DNA of 64,000 nt from Paramesorhizobium salinisoli (GCF_003335045.1 NZ_QOZG01000009.1:1-64000), one strand, 5' to 3'. Numbered from the stretch's first letter, positions 17,280-25,951 are shown. Program-made: numbers and translations. Notes: generated by a model from the letters alone, not told the origin.

Positions 17280-18533
17280 ATGATAGAGATTGATGGCGAA
17301 CGTCTGAATGCCCGGCTTGATGCCTTTGCCGCGATCGGTGCCACAGCAAGCGGCGGCGTCAACAGACAGGCCCTGACCGAGGGCGATCGCCAGGCGCGCC
17401 GCCTGCTGGCCGACCTTGCCTGGAAACGGGGCTTTTCGGTATTCCAGGACCCGATTGCCAACCTCTTCATTCATCGTGCGGGACGCGACGACAGTCTGCC
17501 GCCCGTGATGATTGGCAGCCATCTCGACAGCCAGCCGGCCGGCGGCCGTTTTGACGGTGCACTCGGCACGCTGTCAGCTTTCGAGGTGCTCGAGAGCCTT
17601 GATGATGCCGGTATCGAGACCGAGCGTCCCATTGTCGTTGTTGCGTGGACCAACGAGGAAGGTTGCCGGTTCGCACCGGGCTGCATGGGGTCCACAGCGT
17701 TTTCGGCGGGCGAGATTCCGGTCGGTTGGCAAGAAAAAATGACGACCGACGGGGTATCGTTTGCCGACGAACTGAAAGTCACGATTAAAAGCCTGCAGAC
17801 GGCGCAGATGCTTCCGTTGGGTTTCTCGGTCCACGCCTATTTCGAAGTCCATATCGAGCAGGGCCCATCCCTGGAGGCGAGCGACATCCCGATCGGTGTC
17901 GTCGTCGGCATCCAGGGTACGCGCTGGCTTGAGGTCATCGTCAAGGGGCAAACGGCCCATGCCGGTACGACGGGGCTTTCCTTCAGGCGTGACCCCCTGC
18001 GCGCACTCGCCGGCTCTCTTTCGAGCCTTTACGAGACAATCATGCCTGCGGACCCGGATGCGCGGTTCACCGTCGGGCGGATTTCGGTCGATCCGGGTTC
18101 GGTGAATGCCATCCCTGACGAGGTGTACTGCACGATCGACATGCGTCATCCCAATCCGGCGCGCCTGGACGAAATCGAGCAACTTGCAAGGTCAAGCATT
18201 GCTGGAGAGGCTGCACGGCAGGGCTGCGTGGTTGCGATCTCGCGATCCTTCGACATGGCACCTTGCACGTTTGCCGCGGATCTGCAGCAGGCGATCGAAC
18301 GGGCAGCGGCGGCGCGTGGGTTCAAAAGCACGCGCATGATGTCGGGCGCCTTCCACGATGCGCTGTTCGTCAATCGCATCGCGCCGGCGGCGATGGTCTT
18401 CGTTCCGTGTCGCGACGGGCTGAGCCATAACGAGGCGGAGCATGTCAAACCGGAGCACGCGGTTGCCGGCTGCCAGGTGCTGGCGCACGCGACACTTTTG
18501 ATTGCCACCGGACCCGGCCGGGCGGGGAGCTGA
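17280..18533 (+). CDS. M20-family zinc amidohydrolase (N-carbamoyl-amino-acid hydrolase/allantoate amidohydrolase type)
   Basis: The 417-residue enzyme has the metal-site motifs of the HyuC/AmaB/AllC group: MIGSHLDSQPAGGRFDGALG, AWTNEEGCRFAPGC, YFEVHIEQGP, GQTAHAGTT and SHNEAEHV. These enzymes cleave N-carbamoyl amino acids, ureidopropionate or allantoate, releasing ammonia and CO2, or other amides. GAGGGGA before ATG 17280 decides the start. It is the last gene of the LacI-linked locus and suggests that the substrate contains an amide or ureido group (inference). Confidence 0.88.
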   Translation: MIEIDGERLNARLDAFAAIGATASGGVNRQALTEGDRQARRLLADLAWKRGFSVFQDPIANLFIHRAGRDDSLPPVMIGSHLDSQPAGGRFDGALGTLSAFEVLESLDDAGIETERPIVVVAWTNEEGCRFAPGCMGSTAFSAGEIPVGWQEKMTTDGVSFADELKVTIKSLQTAQMLPLGFSVHAYFEVHIEQGPSLEASDIPIGVVVGIQGTRWLEVIVKGQTAHAGTTGLSFRRDPLRALAGSLSSLYETIMPADPDARFTVGRISVDPGSVNAIPDEVYCTIDMRHPNPARLDEIEQLARSSIAGEAARQGCVVAISRSFDMAPCTFAADLQQAIERAAAARGFKSTRMMSGAFHDALFVNRIAPAAMVFVPCRDGLSHNEAEHVKPEHAVAGCQVLAHATLLIATGPGRAGS

Positions 18534-18685
18534 AGGTTCACTAAAGAAACCCCGGGGGCAGCCGGCTCCGGTCAAACGTGATCTGACACAGCCGGTTATA
18601 GGTTCTTTATCGTTTGAATGCACAGAAAAGAAGGTATTAGTTTTTCCTGGGCGCTCCATAGTCGGTACAAAAGCGGGAGAAAATC

Positions 18686-19471
18686 GTGGATCTTGGATTG
18701 AATGACAAAACGGCACTTGTGTTCGGCGCCGGTGGTGGGCTGGGCGGCGCAATTGCCAGGTCGCTTGCGGCAGAAGGTGTTTGCGTCATCGTCGCCGATA
18801 TCGACGGCACAAGTGCTGAAGCCACGGCGAAGGCGATCGTCAGCGAGGGTGGCCGCGCCATCCCGATGATCTGGGACATCGGCGATATTTCGCTGATCGA
18901 GGGCAAACTCGCTGAAATCAAGGCAGCTTTTGGTCCCGTCGATATCCTCGTCAACAATACTGGCGGCCCTCCGCCGACATCCGCCACGGGGCAGTCACCG
19001 GACATATGGTCCAAATATTTCGACATGATGGTGCGATCGGTGATCGCGGTCACAGATGGCGTGCTGCCGTCCATGCGCGAGCGCAAATGGGGACGAATCA
19101 TCACCTCCACCTCGTCGGGTGTCGTGGCTCCGATCGCCAATCTCGCGATATCCAACAGCCTGCGCCTTGCATTGGTCGGCTGGTCCAAGACCCTGGCGCG
19201 TGAAGTGGGACGCGACGGCATCACGGCGAATATCGTACTTCCCGGACGGCTCGCTACCGGACGGATCGTCTTCCTGGACGAGCAAAAGGCCAAACGCGAA
19301 AACAGAGCCGTGTCCGATGTCACGACGGAAAGCACAGCGTCCATTCCGGTTGGTCGTTACGGCGATCCGAAAGAATACGGTGATACCGTCACCTTCCTGG
19401 CCAGTTCGCGGGCCTCCTACATCACGGGTTCCGTCATCCGCGTGGATGGCGGCCTTATCAACAGCATCTGA
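18686..19471 (+). CDS. SDR-family protein lacking the YxxxK catalytic motif
   Basis: The 261-residue Rossmann protein has the dinucleotide site FGAGGGLGGAIARSLAAEG, NNTGG and ITSTSSGVV, but the usual YxxxK is replaced by ISNSL (AISNSLRLALVGWSKTLARE). The Ser is kept. A BKR-like SDR subgroup shares this feature; activity is uncertain and may be isomerase-like or use another base. The C-terminal SVIRVDGGLI is normal. GTG 18686 has GGGAGA six bases upstream. It begins an operon with the RraA- and DapA-type genes. Confidence 0.82.
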   Translation: MDLGLNDKTALVFGAGGGLGGAIARSLAAEGVCVIVADIDGTSAEATAKAIVSEGGRAIPMIWDIGDISLIEGKLAEIKAAFGPVDILVNNTGGPPPTSATGQSPDIWSKYFDMMVRSVIAVTDGVLPSMRERKWGRIITSTSSGVVAPIANLAISNSLRLALVGWSKTLAREVGRDGITANIVLPGRLATGRIVFLDEQKAKRENRAVSDVTTESTASIPVGRYGDPKEYGDTVTFLASSRASYITGSVIRVDGGLINSI

Positions 19472-19487
19472 GACATAAGGATTCCGT

Positions 19488-20195
19488 ATGTCCCTTGACT
19501 CCAAAGTCATCGAAATCTTGCAAGGCGTTTCCACCGCCACACTCACCACTGTGCTTCTGAAGAAGGGGCTGAGGAATGTCTGGATGCGCGGCACCAGGCC
19601 GCTGAAGCCTGGTCAGGGACGCCTTGTCGGAAAAGCCTTTACACTGCGTTTTGTTCCCGCCCGCGAGGATCTTGCCACGCCGGAGAGCTGGGCTTCGCCG
19701 ATTTCCACCCGTGCGGCCATCGAGGCCATGCCAGAGGGATGCGTCGTCGTGGCCGATGCCCTTGGTGTTTCCGATGCCGGCATTTTCGGCGATATCCTTT
19801 GCGCCCGGATGGTCAAGCGCAATGTCGCGGCGCTTGTCACCGACGGTGTGATGCGCGATGCGGAAGGCGTCCTTGGCACCGGCATGAACGTCTGGTGCAA
19901 TGGCGTGGCCGCTCCGCCATCCGTCGCCGGGCTCACTTTTGTAGGCTGGCAGGAGCCGATCTCATGCGGCGGCGTAGCGGTCTTCCCGGACGATATCGTC
20001 GTGGTGGACGAGGATGGAGCGGTGCTCATCCCGGCAAAGTTCCTCGATGCGGTTCTTGCCGAAGCGCCTGAACAGGAACTGATGGAAGGATGGATCATGA
20101 GCGAGGTCGATCGCGGCGTGCCATTGCCCGGCCTTTATCCGATGAATGCCGAAACAAAGATTCGCTACCAGGCTTGGAAGGATGGCCGGAAATGA
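19488..20195 (+). CDS. RraA-family protein (HMG-aldolase-like)
   Basis: This 235-residue protein belongs to the RraA/HMG aldolase family. Visible signatures are STATLTTVLLKKGLRN, GCVVVADALGVSDAGIFGDI, AALVTDGVMRDAEG and PDDIVVVDEDGAVLIPAK. The G-D-x-x-x-x-x-x-x-x-R-D-x pattern for metal and substrate binding is present (GDILCARMVKRN, DGVMRD). Relatives cleave 4-hydroxy-4-methyl-2-oxoglutarate or similar to pyruvate, or regulate RNase E. Its place between a dehydrogenase-like gene and a DapA-family gene favours aldolase or dehydratase chemistry on a keto acid. Confidence 0.85.
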   Translation: MSLDSKVIEILQGVSTATLTTVLLKKGLRNVWMRGTRPLKPGQGRLVGKAFTLRFVPAREDLATPESWASPISTRAAIEAMPEGCVVVADALGVSDAGIFGDILCARMVKRNVAALVTDGVMRDAEGVLGTGMNVWCNGVAAPPSVAGLTFVGWQEPISCGGVAVFPDDIVVVDEDGAVLIPAKFLDAVLAEAPEQELMEGWIMSEVDRGVPLPGLYPMNAETKIRYQAWKDGRK

Positions 20196-21124
20196 CATTC
20201 GGCGTTGCTTCCAGGGGCGTTTACGCGATCGCAACCACGCCTTTTCTGAAGGACGGGTCGATCGACTTCACCTCGATCGACCGGCTCACCGACTTCTATG
20301 AGGAAAGCGGCTGCACCGGCATCACCATTCTCGGCATCATGGGCGAGGCACCGAAGATGGAGCCGGACGAGAGCCGGGCGATCGTCAAGCGCGTGGTATC
20401 ACGGGCAAAAGTGCCGGTCATCGTCGGCGTCTCGGCACCAGGTTTTGCCGGCATGCGCTCCTTGGCGCGCGACAGTATGGCTATGGGTGCGGCTGGCGTC
20501 ATGATCGCTCCGCCGCCAGCGTTGAGGACTGACGACCAGATCGTCAACTACTTCTCGGGCGCCGTCGAAGCGGTGGGCGAGGACGTGCCCTGGGTGTTGC
20601 AGGACTATCCATTGACTCTGACCGTGGTCATGTCGCCAGGCGTGATCGCCAGGATCATCACCAATCACCCCTCCTGCCTGATGCTGAAGCACGAGGATTG
20701 GCCGGGCCTTGAAAAGATTTCAAAACTGCGCGCCATGCAGAAGGCTGACGAGCTGCGCCTGTTCTCGATCCTTTGCGGCAATGGCGGCATGTTCCTCGAT
20801 TTCGAACCGGAACGCGGTGCCGATGGTGCGATGACCGGCTATGGTTTTCCCGATATGCTCGCCGAGCTGATCGGTCTTTTCGCTGCCGGAAAACGCGACG
20901 AGGCGCATGATCTTTTCGATGCCCATCTTCCGCTGATCCGCTACGAGCAACAGCCTGGCATCGGCCTTGCGATCCGCAAGCACGTGCTGAAACGGCGCGG
21001 CATCATAACCTGCGATACGCAGCGCAAGCCGGCGCAGATGCTGACGCCTGCCGCCAGGGCGGAAGTCGACTACCTGCTCGCTCGGCTTGCAAGACACGAC
21101 AAACGCGCAGCACTCTTCGAATAA
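20192..21124 (+). CDS. DapA-family pyruvate-dependent aldolase/dehydratase (1)
   Basis: A 310-residue DHDPS/NAL-superfamily TIM barrel. It contains GITILGIMGEAPKMEPDE in place of the usual GTTGE loop, LQDYPLTL with the conserved Tyr and LMLKHEDWPGLEK with the Schiff-base Lys. The altered loop (IMGEA) argues against dihydrodipicolinate synthase; the true substrate is unknown. The ATG at 20192 overlaps the stop of the RraA gene (ATGA), and the longer frame has no homology. It ends the first sub-operon. Confidence 0.85.
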   Translation: MTFGVASRGVYAIATTPFLKDGSIDFTSIDRLTDFYEESGCTGITILGIMGEAPKMEPDESRAIVKRVVSRAKVPVIVGVSAPGFAGMRSLARDSMAMGAAGVMIAPPPALRTDDQIVNYFSGAVEAVGEDVPWVLQDYPLTLTVVMSPGVIARIITNHPSCLMLKHEDWPGLEKISKLRAMQKADELRLFSILCGNGGMFLDFEPERGADGAMTGYGFPDMLAELIGLFAAGKRDEAHDLFDAHLPLIRYEQQPGIGLAIRKHVLKRRGIITCDTQRKPAQMLTPAARAEVDYLLARLARHDKRAALFE

Positions 21125-21438
21125 TCCCGGGTTTCGTAGACCCGTGGGGTTGCGTTTTCCGTGGCCGCTTGAGAACGGGACGGGCGACGGCATTCCGGCT
21201 CTGACGCGCTTGCGTATCGGAATGCAGAAAATTTTCGAACACGTCGTGGCGGGCTTTGTCCTGAGAGCGGCGGACCCTGCGGCCGCCTCAGTGCCTCCCT
21301 GGCGCAGGGCGCGGCCGCTTATAACATGCCGCGCTCTCCGTGACGCGAACCAGCTCCCGTTCATGCCGTCTGATCAGCCGTTCTCAGGAAGCGGGGCTTC
21401 GGTTGACTCCGCTGGTATAACACCTTAACAGTTACACC
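21125..21438 (+). promoter_or_regulatory. Intergenic region with a NanR-like half-site
   Basis: No gene is evident in these 314 bases. Near the downstream end TGGTATAACA (21413-21422) resembles the GGTATA repeat unit recognised by E. coli NanR, 20 bases before the regulator's ATG. A TTGACT lies at 21403-21408 but no well-spaced -10 follows. A weak hairpin CGGGT-TTCGTAG-ACCCG follows the aldolase stop. Confidence 0.4.
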
Positions 21439-22143
21439 ATGACTACCGCGCTCGCTATTCGCAAGAAACTGTCCGATGAAGTTCGGCTCAAGCTCGAGGA
21501 AATGATCCGCGAGGAGGTCTATCCCGTGGGGACGGCGCTCCCATCCGAACGGGATCTGATGGAGATGTTTGGGGTCGGCCGCCCGTCGATCCGCGAGGCG
21601 CTCTATGCGCTGGAGCGTATGGGCCTCGTGAAGATCAACACGGGTGAACGTGCCAAGGTGACACGGCCGACACCCGATCACTTTCTGTCCTCGCTCGCCG
21701 GTGTGGCGCGCCAGTTGCTCGTCCGGCCGGAAGGTGTTGCCAATTTCGAGCAGGCGCGGCTCTTCCTGGAGGAGGGCTGCGCGCGTCATCTCGCGGTGCA
21801 TGTCACCGCGGAGCAGATCAAGGCGATCGAGGCAGCGCTTGCCCGCAACGAGGCGGCCATCGGCAAGGCCCGCGCCTTTGCCGTCACCGATGTAGCCTTC
21901 CACCGGACACTGACGGAGATGGTTTCAAATCCCATCTTCGTCGCAGTTCACGATGCATTCGTCGATTGGCTGATTGGCCAGCGGCCACTGCCTGCCCGGC
22001 CGGAGATCTCGAACAGGGAGAGTTTTGAGGGGCACGTCGCGATCGTGGACGCAATCCGGGTCCGCGATCCAGAGCGCGCCGGGCGTGCCATGCGTGACCA
22101 TCTGGAGAGTGCGGAACGCAAATACAGGCAATCGGGTCCCTAG
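21439..22143 (+). CDS. GntR-family regulator (FCD type, NanR-like)
   Basis: The 234-residue protein has a GntR winged helix at about 10-75 (LPSERDLMEMFGVGRPSIRE, ALYALERMGLVKINTGERA) and an all-alpha FCD ligand domain (FEQARLFLEEGCARHLAVH; AFHRTLTEMVSNPIF; FEGHVAIVDAIRVRDPERA) whose His residues bind metal and ligand. The DNA-binding half closely resembles E. coli NanR, the sialic-acid repressor. With a SiaP-like TRAP system and a NanA-like lyase next door, control by sialic acid or a related nonulosonate is the leading inference. Confidence 0.85.
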   Translation: MTTALAIRKKLSDEVRLKLEEMIREEVYPVGTALPSERDLMEMFGVGRPSIREALYALERMGLVKINTGERAKVTRPTPDHFLSSLAGVARQLLVRPEGVANFEQARLFLEEGCARHLAVHVTAEQIKAIEAALARNEAAIGKARAFAVTDVAFHRTLTEMVSNPIFVAVHDAFVDWLIGQRPLPARPEISNRESFEGHVAIVDAIRVRDPERAGRAMRDHLESAERKYRQSGP

Positions 22144-22180
22144 AGGAGCCGATGCGACTGGAATAAGGGAGGAGTATCCA

Positions 22181-23152
22181 ATGAAAACAGGTTTGATTTC
22201 GCTCGTGCTTGCGGGTCTCGTGATGGCCTGGCCGGCCTCGGCACAGGAAACGCGCACGCTGCGGCTTGGGATGCAGGGAACTGCGGGCGACCCGCAGTTC
22301 CAGGGCGTCACCGAGGCGGCGCGCATCATCAAGGAGAAATCCGGTGGCCGGCTGGCGCTGGAAATATTCCCCAACTCGCAATTGGGGACGTTCACCGAGA
22401 TGATGGAGCAGGTCACGCTCGGCGAGCTCGATTTCACGCTCAATCCATTCGGCGGGATGGATGCCTGGGTTCCCCCCGCGGTGCTTGCCAGCACGGCCTA
22501 TGTGGTCGGCGATTTCGACCATCTGCAAAAGATCATTGCCTCCGACTGGGGGCAGGGGATCGTCGAGGAGATGCGAACGAAGCACAATTGGCGAATGGTC
22601 GATTCCTGGTATTTCGGAACACGGCACACGACAGCGAACAAACCAATCGAAAAGCCCACCGATTTCGCAGGCATGAAATTGCGCGTGCCGAATTCGGCGC
22701 CGCTTCTCAGTTGGGCAAAGGCGATGGGCGCCAGCCCGACGCCGGTGGCTTTCGCCGAGGTCTATCTCGCTCTTCAGACCAATCAGGTCGACGGCCAGGA
22801 AAACCCGCTGCCGATCATCGATGCGATGAAGTTCACCGAAGTGCAGTCGCATGTCTCGCTGACGGGGCATCTGGTGCAGGACCAGCTTATCCTCATGTCG
22901 GAAAATACCTGGAACGCACTTGAACCCGCCGACCAAAAGATCGTGGTCGAGGCCTTCGAGACGGGTGGTGCGGTAAACAACAAACTGGTCACGGACAAGG
23001 AAGCAGGCCTCGTCGACGCCTTCCGCGCGCGCGGCATCATTGTGGTCGAGCCCGACAAGTCGGCGTTCCGCGACGCGATGAAACCCGTCTATGCCGATCT
23101 CGACAAGCAGTTCGGCGCCGACACGGTGCAATCGCTGCTCGGTCTTCGTTAA
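22181..23152 (+). CDS. dctP: TRAP transporter substrate-binding protein (SiaP/DctP type)
   Basis: A 323-residue periplasmic protein with a signal peptide ending PASA/QE. The ligand site resembles SiaP: GTRHTTANKPI (equivalent of Arg127), LKLRVPN-like MKLRVPNSAPL (equivalent of Arg147) and VDGQENPLPII (equivalent of Asn187), plus ASPTPVAFAEVYLALQTNQ. These residues hold the carboxylate of sialic acid in Haemophilus SiaP; other sugar acids remain possible. Strong GGGAGGAG before ATG 22181. A stem-loop follows the gene, likely boosting binding-protein expression relative to the permeases. Confidence 0.9.
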   Translation: MKTGLISLVLAGLVMAWPASAQETRTLRLGMQGTAGDPQFQGVTEAARIIKEKSGGRLALEIFPNSQLGTFTEMMEQVTLGELDFTLNPFGGMDAWVPPAVLASTAYVVGDFDHLQKIIASDWGQGIVEEMRTKHNWRMVDSWYFGTRHTTANKPIEKPTDFAGMKLRVPNSAPLLSWAKAMGASPTPVAFAEVYLALQTNQVDGQENPLPIIDAMKFTEVQSHVSLTGHLVQDQLILMSENTWNALEPADQKIVVEAFETGGAVNNKLVTDKEAGLVDAFRARGIIVVEPDKSAFRDAMKPVYADLDKQFGADTVQSLLGLR

Positions 23153-23156
23153 CATC

Positions 23157-23178
23157 GGGCAGCGTCGCAGCGCTGCCC
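23157..23178 (+). terminator. Intergenic stem-loop after the TRAP binding-protein gene
   Basis: GGGCAGCG (23157-23164) and CGCTGCCC (23171-23178) form a perfect 8-bp stem with a 6-base loop, four bases after the stop. No T-run follows. It may protect the upstream message or attenuate readthrough, giving more binding protein than permease. Confidence 0.5.
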
Positions 23179-23196
23179 CCATCGGGATAATCAGCA

Positions 23197-23727
23197 ATGG
23201 TCAATCCAAACAGCTGGCCGGCCCGCTGGCGGAACCTCGCCCACGTTGAAGAGACGCTGGCCGCAATCCTCCTGGTCTTCGCTTTTGTCGTGATCGCGCT
23301 GCAGATCATTACCCGCTTCGTCTTCCACGATCCGTTATTTTGGACGGAGGAAGCAGCGCGCTATGCCTTTGTATGGATCGTAGCACTCGGCGCGGCGGAA
23401 GGTGTCACCGCACGGACCCACATTACGATGGATATCGTGCCGCTGATGCTGCCGGAGCGGGCCCGGCTCGGGCTGCGGCTCGTTCTGGATATTCTGGTCC
23501 TCGCAGCGCTCCTTATCCTTGTCTATTACAGCATCTTCGGCGCGATGCGGGCTCATAAGGTGATGTCAATTGCGATCGGTGTGCCGGAATCCTGGCTCTA
23601 CGGTGCCCTGCCGGTATTCGGCGTGCTTGCGGCGATCCGGATCGCGCTTGTCATGGCGCGGGATGCCCGCACCCTCTTCGGCGGCGGGCATGATGCCACG
23701 GACATTCCACCTGAAAGGTATCTCTAG
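23197..23727 (+). CDS. dctQ: TRAP transporter small permease (DctQ type)
   Basis: The 176-residue inner-membrane protein has four predicted hydrophobic segments and the DctQ core VEETLAAILLVFAFVVIALQ, FWTEEAARYAFVWIVALGAA and ESWLYGALPVFGVLAAIRI. It pairs with the large permease as the membrane part of a sodium-driven TRAP importer. Here the two membrane subunits are separate genes, whereas in Haemophilus SiaQM they are fused. Confidence 0.9.
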   Translation: MVNPNSWPARWRNLAHVEETLAAILLVFAFVVIALQIITRFVFHDPLFWTEEAARYAFVWIVALGAAEGVTARTHITMDIVPLMLPERARLGLRLVLDILVLAALLILVYYSIFGAMRAHKVMSIAIGVPESWLYGALPVFGVLAAIRIALVMARDARTLFGGGHDATDIPPERYL

Positions 23728-25008
23728 ATGACGGCCCTCTTCGGCGGATGGTTCGCTCTTCTCGTCTCTGGCATGCCGGTGGGGTTCACGCTCATCGTGG
23801 CGGCGCTTGCCTATATGCTGTGGCAGGGGACGGGTCTCAATTTCGCCGGGCAGCGTATGATCGCCGGTCTCAACAGTTTTCCGCTCCTTGCCGTGCCATT
23901 CTTCATCCTCACGGCTCAACTCATGAACCTTTCCGGCGTCACCGAACGCATCTTCGATTTCGCCAAAGCGCTGGTCGGCCATATTCGTGGCGGGCTCGGC
24001 CATGTGAACATCATGGCGAGCGTTATGTTCTCGGGCATGTCCGGCTCGGCAGTCGCCGATGCGGCAGGCCTTGGCCAGCTTGAGATCAAGGCCATGCGGG
24101 ATGCCGGTTATGACGAGCAGTTTGCCGGATCGGTAACAGCCGCTTCCGCCATTATCGGGCCACTCATCCCGCCCTCCATTCCGCTTGTTGTCTATGGTGT
24201 GATCGCCAACACGTCGATCGGAGGCCTTTTCCTGGGCGGCATCGTGCCGGGTCTGCTCTGTGCGGGCTCGTTGATGGTGATGGTCTATTTCATTGCCTGG
24301 CGTCGCAATTATCCGACCGAGTCGCGCGCCGATCTTCGCCGGATCTGGTCCACCTTCTGGCGCGCGATCCTCCCGCTCATGACACCATTCATCATCATCG
24401 GCGGGATTTTCGCCGGGATATTCTCGCCGACCGAAGCCGCCGTTGTCGCTGCCAGCTATGCTCTGTTCCTGGGGGTGGTGGTCTATCGCGAGATCACCTT
24501 CGCCAAGCTCGTGACGGTGCTGCGCGAGACGGTGAGCCATACGGCGGCCGTCGGCCTGCTCATCATGGGCGTATCGCTGTTCGGTTATGTGATCGCGCGG
24601 GAGCAGGTGCCGCAGCATGTGGCCTCGTTCTTCCTGACCTATTCGAGCGATCCGCTCACCTTCCTGATTCTCGTCAACCTCATGCTGCTCGCGCTTGGCA
24701 CCTTCATCGAGGCGCTGGCGATCCTGCTGCTCATCGTGCCGGTGCTGGTGCCGACGGCACTGCAATTCGGCATCGATCCCGTGCATTTCGGTGTCATGGT
24801 GGTGTTCAATTTGATGATCGGCATATTGACGCCGCCGATGGGCGTGGCTCTCTTCGTGGTCTCGAAGGTCGCCAATATTCCTTTCGGCGTGCTCGCCCGC
24901 GGCATCGTGCCCTTTCTCATTCCGCTCATTATCGTCCTGATGCTGATCATCTTTTTCCCACCTCTCGTCACCTTCCTTCCCGACCAGATGCTCGGAGCGG
25001 AGCGGTGA
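23728..25008 (+). CDS. dctM: TRAP transporter large permease (DctM type)
   Basis: The 426-residue DctM protein is very hydrophobic (about 12 segments) with typical motifs: AVPFFILTAQLMNLSGVTER, HVNIMASVMFSGMSGSAVAD, GPLIPPSIPLVVYGVIAN and GILTPPMGVALFVVSKVAN. It carries the transport pathway, with a Na+ site expected from the family. Its ATG directly follows the dctQ stop and its stop overlaps the GTG of the next aldolase gene, so transport and breakdown genes form one operon. Confidence 0.93.
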   Translation: MTALFGGWFALLVSGMPVGFTLIVAALAYMLWQGTGLNFAGQRMIAGLNSFPLLAVPFFILTAQLMNLSGVTERIFDFAKALVGHIRGGLGHVNIMASVMFSGMSGSAVADAAGLGQLEIKAMRDAGYDEQFAGSVTAASAIIGPLIPPSIPLVVYGVIANTSIGGLFLGGIVPGLLCAGSLMVMVYFIAWRRNYPTESRADLRRIWSTFWRAILPLMTPFIIIGGIFAGIFSPTEAAVVAASYALFLGVVVYREITFAKLVTVLRETVSHTAAVGLLIMGVSLFGYVIAREQVPQHVASFFLTYSSDPLTFLILVNLMLLALGTFIEALAILLLIVPVLVPTALQFGIDPVHFGVMVVFNLMIGILTPPMGVALFVVSKVANIPFGVLARGIVPFLIPLIIVLMLIIFFPPLVTFLPDQMLGAER

Positions 25009-25940
25009 GCCTTTCCGCCCAAACTCTCGAAGGCATCTGGGGGGCGGTGCTCCTGCCTTTGGACCGTTCCGGCGGGATCGAATGGGCCGCTTTGAGCGAG
25101 CAGCTATCCGCACTTCATGAAAGCGGGCTTCACGGCGTCTACACCAACGGCACGGCAGGCGAATTCCATAGCCAGACGGAGGAGGAATTCGATCGGCTGA
25201 GCGAGACGGTCGCCATCTTCTGCCATGCCGCTGCCCTGCCTTTCCAGATCGGTGTTTCGAATATGAATGCCCGGGTCGCGCGCGAGCGGCTTGTCCGCAT
25301 CGGAGCACTGCGGCCTGACGCTGTCCAGATCACCCTGCCGGACTGGTGGCCGCCCGGCTACGACGAGGCGGAGCATTTCCTCGCGGGCATGGCTGAGGCT
25401 GCGCCCGGCATTCCGCTGGTCCTCTACAATCCGCCACATGCCAAGCGCCGGCTGGAGCTCGACGAGATCGCGAGGCTGAAGCTTACAGTGCCCATGCTCA
25501 TCGGCGCCAAGCTGCCGGGAGGCGATGAAGCCTGGTATCAAGAGCTTCGCCAGAAGCTGCCCGACCTCGCCGTTTTTGTCCCCGGTCATTTCATGGCGAG
25601 CGGATGCCTGGCAGGTGGGCGGGGCTCCTATTCGAATGTCGCATGCCTGAGCCCGGCGGGCGCCGTGCGATGGTGGCGGCAACTTGACGAGGATCCCGCG
25701 GGGGCACTTGCTTTCGAGCCGCGCGTCGTCCGCTTCATGAAAGAGCATGTCCTGCCGCTCGCTGCGGGTTATGGCCTGTCGAACGCGGCGCTTGACAAGG
25801 CGATGGCGGCGGCCGGCGGCTGGTGTTCCATCGGTCCGAGGCTGCTTTGGCCCTACGCTTCCGCACCCCATGAAATCGTCATGCAGCTTGGCGACACAGC
25901 TCGCCGCGAGCTGCCCGAACTCTTTTCCACCCGCCTCTGA
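25005..25940 (+). CDS. DapA-family pyruvate-dependent aldolase/dehydratase (2)
   Basis: A 311-residue member of the DHDPS/NAL superfamily: GVYTNGTAGEFHSQTEEEF loop (NGTAGE), LVLYNPPHAKRRL with the conserved Tyr and MLIGAKLPGGDEAWY with the Schiff-base Lys. Trp-rich positions (DWWPPGY, GWCSIGPRLLWPY) are unusual for DapA and suggest a specialised substrate. GTG 25005 overlaps the dctM stop. It is distinct from both the upstream and the downstream paralogues. Confidence 0.85.
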   Translation: MSLSAQTLEGIWGAVLLPLDRSGGIEWAALSEQLSALHESGLHGVYTNGTAGEFHSQTEEEFDRLSETVAIFCHAAALPFQIGVSNMNARVARERLVRIGALRPDAVQITLPDWWPPGYDEAEHFLAGMAEAAPGIPLVLYNPPHAKRRLELDEIARLKLTVPMLIGAKLPGGDEAWYQELRQKLPDLAVFVPGHFMASGCLAGGRGSYSNVACLSPAGAVRWWRQLDEDPAGALAFEPRVVRFMKEHVLPLAAGYGLSNAALDKAMAAAGGWCSIGPRLLWPYASAPHEIVMQLGDTARRELPELFSTRL

Positions 25941-25951
25941 AAGCGATCAAA

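Noticed and set aside
20090-20191. Extended N terminus for the first DapA-type aldolase
   Set aside because: The extra codons overlap the RraA-type gene in another frame and have no homology; the ATGA overlap at 20192 gives a normal start.
23566-25308. 580-codon open frame on the minus strand
   Set aside because: Antisense to the TRAP permease gene, with low-complexity His/Arg/Glu composition and no motifs.
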